Below are positions 1 through 3,189 of a stretch of DNA of 5,514 nucleotides, in pieces. The translations under genes and the position numbers were made by a program. The notes under the pieces were generated by a model, which ran no database searches, was not told where the DNA came from, and saw only the letters and a program-made list of their open reading frames with translations. Numbering within the stretch: the first letter of the stretch is position 1; every line of letters starts with the position of its first letter. Source of the DNA: CAZKDV01 sp964551645. GTDB lineage: Bacteria; Bacteroidota; Bacteroidia; Bacteroidales; DTU049. The stretch covers positions 1 to 5,514 of the forward strand of contig CAZKDV010000119.1 in NCBI GenBank assembly GCA_964551645.1. The letters run 5' to 3'.

Positions 1-563
1 TCAATTATTACAAATATGATTCTAAAATAATGTTTTCATCGGTAAGACATGCTGAACATGTAAGAAATGCCATAAACATTGGCGTTCACACAATTACCGC
101 TCCTTGGAAAATAATTAAACAACTTACAGAAAATACCTTTACAACAATTGGAACCGAACAATTTTTCACACATACAAAGCTAATTACCATGAAAGTGAAA
201 AATATAGTTCGACAAGAAAACCCTGTTGTTACATTAGATGAAGATATTTTAGCTGCAATTATAAAAATGACAGAATCAGGACTTGGAGCAGTTAGCGTAG
301 TTGATGACGAAGGAAACATCAAGGGAATTTTTACTGACGGAGATTTAAGGCGTTCACTCAAGACATACGGAAAAGACATACTTCATAAAAAAATGTCAGA
401 ATTCAAATTTAATTATCCTATATGCCTTGACGCAGAAGCTATGCTTGATGATGCTGTCCAAATTTTTAAAGAAAAAAATATTGATAATATCATTATTACT
501 CACCAAAATAAACTATTTGGCATGTTAGACATACAAGATTTGGTGAAAATAAATGTTATATAG
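1..563 (+). CDS. Transaldolase (TalC/FSA-like) C-terminus fused to a CBS-domain pair, 5'-partial
   Basis: The frame (codons from base 3) is open to the left edge, so the start lies outside the window and the ATG at 30 is internal. Seen: codons up to about base 185 read like the end of a small transaldolase/fructose-6-phosphate aldolase, with a KIMFSSVRHAEHV strand-helix, the ITAPWKIIKQL helix and a TIGTEQFF tail. These match the segment KVLAAS...ITLP...DAAVAKF that I recall from E. coli FSA. From the ATG at 189 a CBS pair follows: CBS1 carries GIFTDGDLRR (330s-350s) and CBS2 ends KLFGMLDIQDLVK. The FTDGDLRR signature is typical of the CBS pair on KdsD/KpsF arabinose-5-phosphate isomerases. 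Known: such transaldolases move or release dihydroxyacetone units in the cytosol, and CBS pairs usually bind nucleotides as regulators. Inferred: a ligand-controlled aldolase supplying a sugar phosphate to the phosphatase encoded next. The catalytic lysine is not in the window, so activity cannot be judged. Confidence 0.82.
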   Translation, partial: NYYKYDSKIMFSSVRHAEHVRNAINIGVHTITAPWKIIKQLTENTFTTIGTEQFFTHTKLITMKVKNIVRQENPVVTLDEDILAAIIKMTESGLGAVSVVDDEGNIKGIFTDGDLRRSLKTYGKDILHKKMSEFKFNYPICLDAEAMLDDAVQIFKEKNIDNIIITHQNKLFGMLDIQDLVKINVI

Positions 564-1267
564 TGAGTGAAATTATTGACATATTCCGTTCAAACGGTGG
601 CGAATTACTAACTTCTACATCTGATTTCAAGAAAAAAACAGATAGTATTCAAGGCATTTTATTTGACTGGGATGGAGTGTTTAACTCTGGAGAAAAAAAT
701 AACAACTTTGCTTCTACTTTTTCCGAAGTTGACAGTATGGGTATTAACTTACTACGATTCTCATATTGGCTAAAATTAGGTAAAGTGCCAGTGGTTGGTG
801 TAATTACGGGATTAAAAAATGAAGCAGCATTTGAACTATCAAAACGAGAGCATTTTAATGTTGTTTATTTCAATTTTAAAAATAAAACTGAAGCAATTGA
901 GCATATAGAGCAAAATAACAATATCAAACCCTCCGAAGTTCTATTTATCTATGATGATGTATTAGACATTCCTTTAGCTCAAAAATGTGGAATATCTATC
1001 TTAGTTAAACGATTTTCCAACCCCTTGTTTATCAAGTATGTTAAAGAAAGAAAATACGCAGATTATATAACAGGACAAACAAGTGGCAACAACGCTATTA
1101 GAGAAGCATGTGAACTCATTATGGGAATTGCTGAAAGTTACGAACTTGCTCTTGACGAACGAATAAAGTTTTCACAAAAATACCAACAATATCTTCAAGA
1201 AAGAGATTCAATAAAATGTAAATATTATTATAGAGCAAAAGATCAACTTATTGAAACTTCATATTAA
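563..1267 (+). CDS. KdsC-like HAD-family phosphatase (ulosonate-phosphate phosphatase-like)
   Basis: The product has 234 residues. The GTG start shares its G with the upstream TAG stop (TAGTG), implying translational coupling; no ATG occurs before residue 59, beyond the catalytic motif. HAD motifs are complete: I, FDWDGVF with D35 and D37; II, T82 in VITG; III, K108; IV, D131-D132 and D135 in YDDVLDIP, where KdsC usually has GDD. KdsC-type features are the short cap-less layout, the DSMGINLL segment near residue 57 and the ADYITGQTSGNNAIREACEL end, which parallels the ADYVT..GG.GAVRE tail of KdsC. Known: KdsC removes phosphate from Kdo-8-phosphate, and relatives act on KDN-9- or sialic-acid-9-phosphate. 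The protein is longer than usual KdsC (about 160-190 residues), with about 28 extra residues before motif I and a charged, tyrosine-rich C-terminal tail of about 45 (KFSQKYQQYLQER). The true substrate is unknown; the neighbouring transaldolase-CBS gene favours a phosphorylated sugar acid. Confidence 0.85.
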   Translation: MSEIIDIFRSNGGELLTSTSDFKKKTDSIQGILFDWDGVFNSGEKNNNFASTFSEVDSMGINLLRFSYWLKLGKVPVVGVITGLKNEAAFELSKREHFNVVYFNFKNKTEAIEHIEQNNNIKPSEVLFIYDDVLDIPLAQKCGISILVKRFSNPLFIKYVKERKYADYITGQTSGNNAIREACELIMGIAESYELALDERIKFSQKYQQYLQERDSIKCKYYYRAKDQLIETSY

Positions 1268-1276
1268 CAGAAGTTT
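1254..1276 (+). terminator. Weak stem-loop across the HAD gene stop codon
   Basis: AAACTTC (1254-1260) and GAAGTTT (1270-1276) are perfect 7-bp complements around a 9-base loop that contains the TAA stop (1265-1267). No T-run follows (the next bases are ATTGCTTAAAAAG), so a classical intrinsic terminator is doubtful. It could slow ribosomes, protect the 3' end or be chance. It lies at the boundary between the sugar-phosphate genes and the udk-cdd group, where a transcript end would be expected. Confidence 0.28.
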
Positions 1277-1320
1277 ATTGCTTAAAAAGACTTAAAACAA
1301 AATGTAAGTTATCGCAAAAG

Positions 1321-1347
1321 TTATTAATTTTGAAGAAAAATTAATAA
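1321..1347 (+). repeat. Perfect 11-bp inverted repeat ending on the udk start codon
   Basis: The left arm TTATTAATTTT (1321-1331) and right arm AAAATTAATAA (1337-1347) are exact complements around the 5-base loop GAAGA (1332-1336). The last base of the right arm is the A of the udk ATG, and G1320 with U1348 could add a wobble pair. All stem pairs are A:T, so an RNA hairpin would be only moderately stable. The loop holds the only purine-rich, ribosome-binding-like bases (GAAGA, about 10 bases from ATG). The repeat could be an operator for a dimeric regulator overlapping the -7 element, or a translation-control hairpin. Chance is possible in A+T-rich DNA. Confidence 0.55.
1325..1332 (+). promoter_or_regulatory. 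Candidate Bacteroidota -7 promoter element before udk
   Basis: TAATTTTG matches the Bacteroidota -7 consensus TAnnTTTG exactly. It lies in the 79-base spacer before udk, the longest gap between the first five genes. No convincing -33 TTTG is present at about 19-21 bases upstream (the sequence there is near AATGTAAGTT). A start just downstream would leave a leader of only about 10 bases. The element overlaps the left arm of the inverted repeat at 1321-1347, so a protein bound to that repeat would block it. Confidence 0.35.
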
Positions 1348-1958
1348 TGATTGCCATTGGAATAGCTGGCGGAAGTGGTTCGGGAAAAACAACTGTTGTA
1401 AAAAAAATAGTACAAGCACTACCCGAACACGCAGTGAGCATACTTTCACAAGATGCCTATTACAAAGATTGTTCTGAACTTACAATTGAAGAACGAAAAC
1501 ATGTCAACTTTGACCACCCCGACTCAATTGAGTTTTCTCTATTAGTGCAACATGTCAAACAACTTAAACAAAGCAAGAGTATTGATATGCCAATATATTC
1601 TTATTTAACTTGCTTACGCTCTAAAGAAACTATAAAAGTTTATCCTCGACATGTAGTGATAGTTGAAGGAATTTTAATTTTTACTTGCGAAGAATTAAGA
1701 AACAATCTAAATATGAAAGTTTTTGTAGATGCCGAACCTGACGATAGACTTATTAGAGTTATTAGAAGAGACATAGAAGAAAGAGGCAGATCTTTTTCGC
1801 AAGTGCTTGAGCATTATGAAACTTTTGTCAAACCTATGCACCACACATTCATTGAACCAACAAAACGATATGCTGACATAATAATTCCTCAAGGCGGTTC
1901 AAATATAGTTGCAATTGATATTTTAACTCAATATATAAAACAGACACTTCAGCAGTAA
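1347..1958 (+). CDS. udk: Uridine kinase (uridine/cytidine kinase)
   Basis: The product has 203 residues, close to the family's usual 205-213. It phosphorylates uridine (and in many species cytidine) to the monophosphate with ATP or GTP in the cytosol, as part of pyrimidine salvage. Seen: P-loop GGSGSGKTT (residues 8-16), the QDAYYKD substrate loop (35-41) with D36, NFDHPDSIE (54-62), PIYSYLTCLRSKET (82-95), VIVEGIL (104-110), a lid with RVIRRDIEERGRS (about 137-149), and the KPMHHTFIEPTKRYADIIIPQGG block near the C-terminus. Nearly every block aligns with E. coli Udk. One difference concerns base recognition: E. coli has YSYVEHTR where this protein has YSYLTCLR, so the base-contacting histidine is Cys89. 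The ATG at 1347 begins directly before the P-loop strand, so little room exists for another start. cdd follows after 29 bases, suggesting one transcript. The start codon overlaps an inverted repeat. Confidence 0.96.
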   Translation: MIAIGIAGGSGSGKTTVVKKIVQALPEHAVSILSQDAYYKDCSELTIEERKHVNFDHPDSIEFSLLVQHVKQLKQSKSIDMPIYSYLTCLRSKETIKVYPRHVVIVEGILIFTCEELRNNLNMKVFVDAEPDDRLIRVIRRDIEERGRSFSQVLEHYETFVKPMHHTFIEPTKRYADIIIPQGGSNIVAIDILTQYIKQTLQQ

Positions 1959-1987
1959 CATATCTTACCAACTTCAAGTTAAATAAA

Positions 1988-2485
1988 ATGAAAAAACAAT
2001 CACTCACAATAGAATATTCGAGCTTTCAATCAATAAAAAACTTAGATAACGAAAGTCAAAAGCTAATTGAAAAGTGTAAAGAAGCAATAAAAAAAGCATA
2101 TTCACCTTACTCAAAATTTAGCGTTGGTGCTGCTTTACTTTTAGATGACGGAACAATAATTGAAGGGAACAATCAAGAAAATGTAGCATATCCATCAGGC
2201 TTATGTGCCGAAAGAGTTGCTTTGTTTTATGCCAGTGCAAAATATCCAAATAAGATTGTCAAAAAAATTGCTATAAGTGCTAAAAAAAATCATTCAAGCC
2301 AAAAAACTCCAATAGTTTCTCCGTGTGGCGCATGCAGACAAGTAATGGTCGAAACTGAAATTAAACAAAAAGAACCTATAACAATTATTTTGTTTGGAGA
2401 AGAAGGAAATGGTATCATTTTTGAAAGTATAAATAGTTTAATGCCTTTTGCTTTCGATATTTCAAAAATTATCCAAAATGATTGA
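1988..2485 (+). CDS. cdd: Cytidine deaminase
   Basis: The product has 165 residues; it is the single-domain, tetrameric-type enzyme with about 20 extra N-terminal residues. It hydrolyses cytidine and deoxycytidine to uridine and deoxyuridine plus ammonia, using zinc, in the cytosol. Seen: YSPYSKFSVGAAL (residues 38-50), the nucleoside-binding NQEN block (N62, E64) followed by AYPSG, the CAER motif with zinc ligand C73 and proton-shuttling E75, and PCGACRQ with zinc ligands C113 and C116. All catalytic and metal residues are present, so the enzyme should be active. It starts with ATG 29 bases after the udk stop; the short palindrome AACTTCAAGTT (1970-1980) sits just upstream and no strong ribosome-binding site is visible. 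Its product uridine is the substrate of the preceding kinase. The next gene starts 5 bases after its stop. Confidence 0.96.
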   Translation: MKKQSLTIEYSSFQSIKNLDNESQKLIEKCKEAIKKAYSPYSKFSVGAALLLDDGTIIEGNNQENVAYPSGLCAERVALFYASAKYPNKIVKKIAISAKKNHSSQKTPIVSPCGACRQVMVETEIKQKEPITIILFGEEGNGIIFESINSLMPFAFDISKIIQND

Positions 2486-2490
2486 ATTTT

Positions 2491-2961
2491 ATGAATAAAA
2501 CAATTTTAATAGCACTTGCAATTTTACTTAGTTTTTGCAAAATATCAGCACAACAAAATATTAATTTTACTGATCTTCCTAAGCCAGTTCAGCATTTTTT
2601 TCCTATAGTTTATCCCTTAGATGATAACATCAAAGTTGATTGGTATCAACAAGACACATTATTTGTAGCAAATTTTACTATAAAAGGTTTTATGACACAA
2701 GTTTTTTTTAAAGAAACAGGTTTTTGGGAAGGCACATTATGGACAATAGATTGCTTACAACTTCCTAAAGCTATAACAAACTATATTTCAAACAATTACT
2801 CAAGTTTTGAATGTACAGAATGCAAGCTCACTAATAATGCTTTTGACGAAAGAGGATACATAGTAAAAATAAAAAATGACAGAGAAAAAATAACACTTAA
2901 ATTTAATTTAAGAGGAGAAATAGCAAATACAGTTAACATAGATAAAACAATGAAAAACTGA
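2491..2961 (+). CDS. Secreted PepSY-like (DUF2874-type) small protein
   Basis: The product has 156 residues from the ATG at 2491. An earlier in-frame TTG at 2482 would add only MNF and overlap the cdd stop; the ATG gives a cleaner signal peptide. Seen: K3, a hydrophobic stretch ILIALAILLSF, then KISA-QQ, a likely signal peptidase I site after residue 20; C16 follows F, so it is not a good lipobox. The mature part seems to hold two related units, each opening with a leucine-proline helix (LPKPVQHFF at 29-37, LPKAITNYISNNY at 91-103) followed by strands; the first includes VFFKETGFWEG (71-81). This matches PepSY-like proteins common in Bacteroidota periplasms, whose role is mostly unknown. Two cysteines, C108 and C111, form an ECTEC motif that could make a disulfide or bind metal. 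The 5-base gap to cdd suggests cotranscription but no obvious link to pyrimidine salvage. The family call rests on pattern memory. Confidence 0.72.
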   Translation: MNKTILIALAILLSFCKISAQQNINFTDLPKPVQHFFPIVYPLDDNIKVDWYQQDTLFVANFTIKGFMTQVFFKETGFWEGTLWTIDCLQLPKAITNYISNNYSSFECTECKLTNNAFDERGYIVKIKNDREKITLKFNLRGEIANTVNIDKTMKN

Positions 2962-2969
2962 CTGTTTTT
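2953..2969 (+). terminator. Weak terminator-like hairpin after the PepSY-like gene
   Basis: AAAAAC (2953-2958) and GTTTTT (2964-2969) pair as a 6-bp stem around the loop TGACT, which contains the TGA stop (2959-2961). The T-run is part of the stem and only one G:C pair is present, so the structure is weak. Its position at the end of the udk-cdd-PepSY group, before a 228-base spacer, is what favours it. Confidence 0.3.
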
Positions 2970-3189
2970 ATAAGATAATGACAAAAATCCAATTTTAGGA
3001 ATATATTCTAAAATACAGAATACACTCATAAATAATTACATCATATACAATTAATTATCAGCCATTTATACACTTTGGCTTGATATTTGATATTACGCAT
3101 GTGTTTTTATTAAAAGTAATATCATGATACAAACAAATAGCACATCCTTTCAATTGGAATTAACGAATAAAAACAATAACAAAACATAT
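2962..3189. other. 228-base intergenic spacer
   Basis: This is the longest non-coding stretch in the window. It holds the right arm of a weak terminator-like hairpin and the palindrome at 2992-3014. I find no exact TAnnTTTG promoter element; the nearest are TACACTTTG (3069-3077, spacing one base too long) and GATATTTG (3082-3089). No tRNA-like or other RNA structure stands out. An in-frame ATG at 3124 could extend the next gene into the spacer. Confidence 0.6.
2992..3014. repeat. Near-perfect 23-base palindrome in the spacer
   Basis: ATTTTAG (2992-2998) and CTAAAAT (3008-3014) are exact complements, and the middle is also self-complementary (GAATATATTC, 2999-3008). The whole would be a perfect 22-base palindrome if one of the two G residues at 2998-2999 were removed. 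A second stem, TATTCT (3004-3009) with AGAATA (3017-3022), uses the same bases and would exclude the first. It may be a protein-binding site or a transcript-end structure, or chance in A+T-rich DNA. Confidence 0.4.

Noticed and set aside
86..379. Minus-strand open frame of 97 residues
   Set aside because: It lies wholly opposite the transaldolase-CBS gene, whose protein is clearly recognisable, and its own translation shows no domain.
1707..1892. Minus-strand open frame of 61 residues
   Set aside because: It is the antisense shadow of the conserved C-terminal half of udk.
1970..1980. Palindrome AACTTCAAGTT just before cdd as an operator
   Set aside because: Only 5 bp per arm; too short to separate from chance without comparison to relatives.
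2482..2490. TTG start overlapping the cdd stop for the PepSY-like gene
   Set aside because: The ATG three codons later gives a normal signal peptide and needs no rare start codon.
2702..2709. Run of eight T (and a run of eight A at 2282-2289) as a phase-variation or frameshift site
   Set aside because: Both lie inside intact frames with conserved protein sequence on either side, and such runs are expected at this base composition.
2796..3029. Minus-strand open frame of 77 residues
   Set aside because: It overlaps the PepSY-like gene and the spacer, has no signal peptide, promoter or recognisable motif, and looks like A+T-rich noise.
3069..3089. Promoter for the surface-protein gene
   Set aside because: TACACTTTG and GATATTTG approximate TAnnTTTG but have wrong spacing or a mismatch, and no paired -33 element fits.
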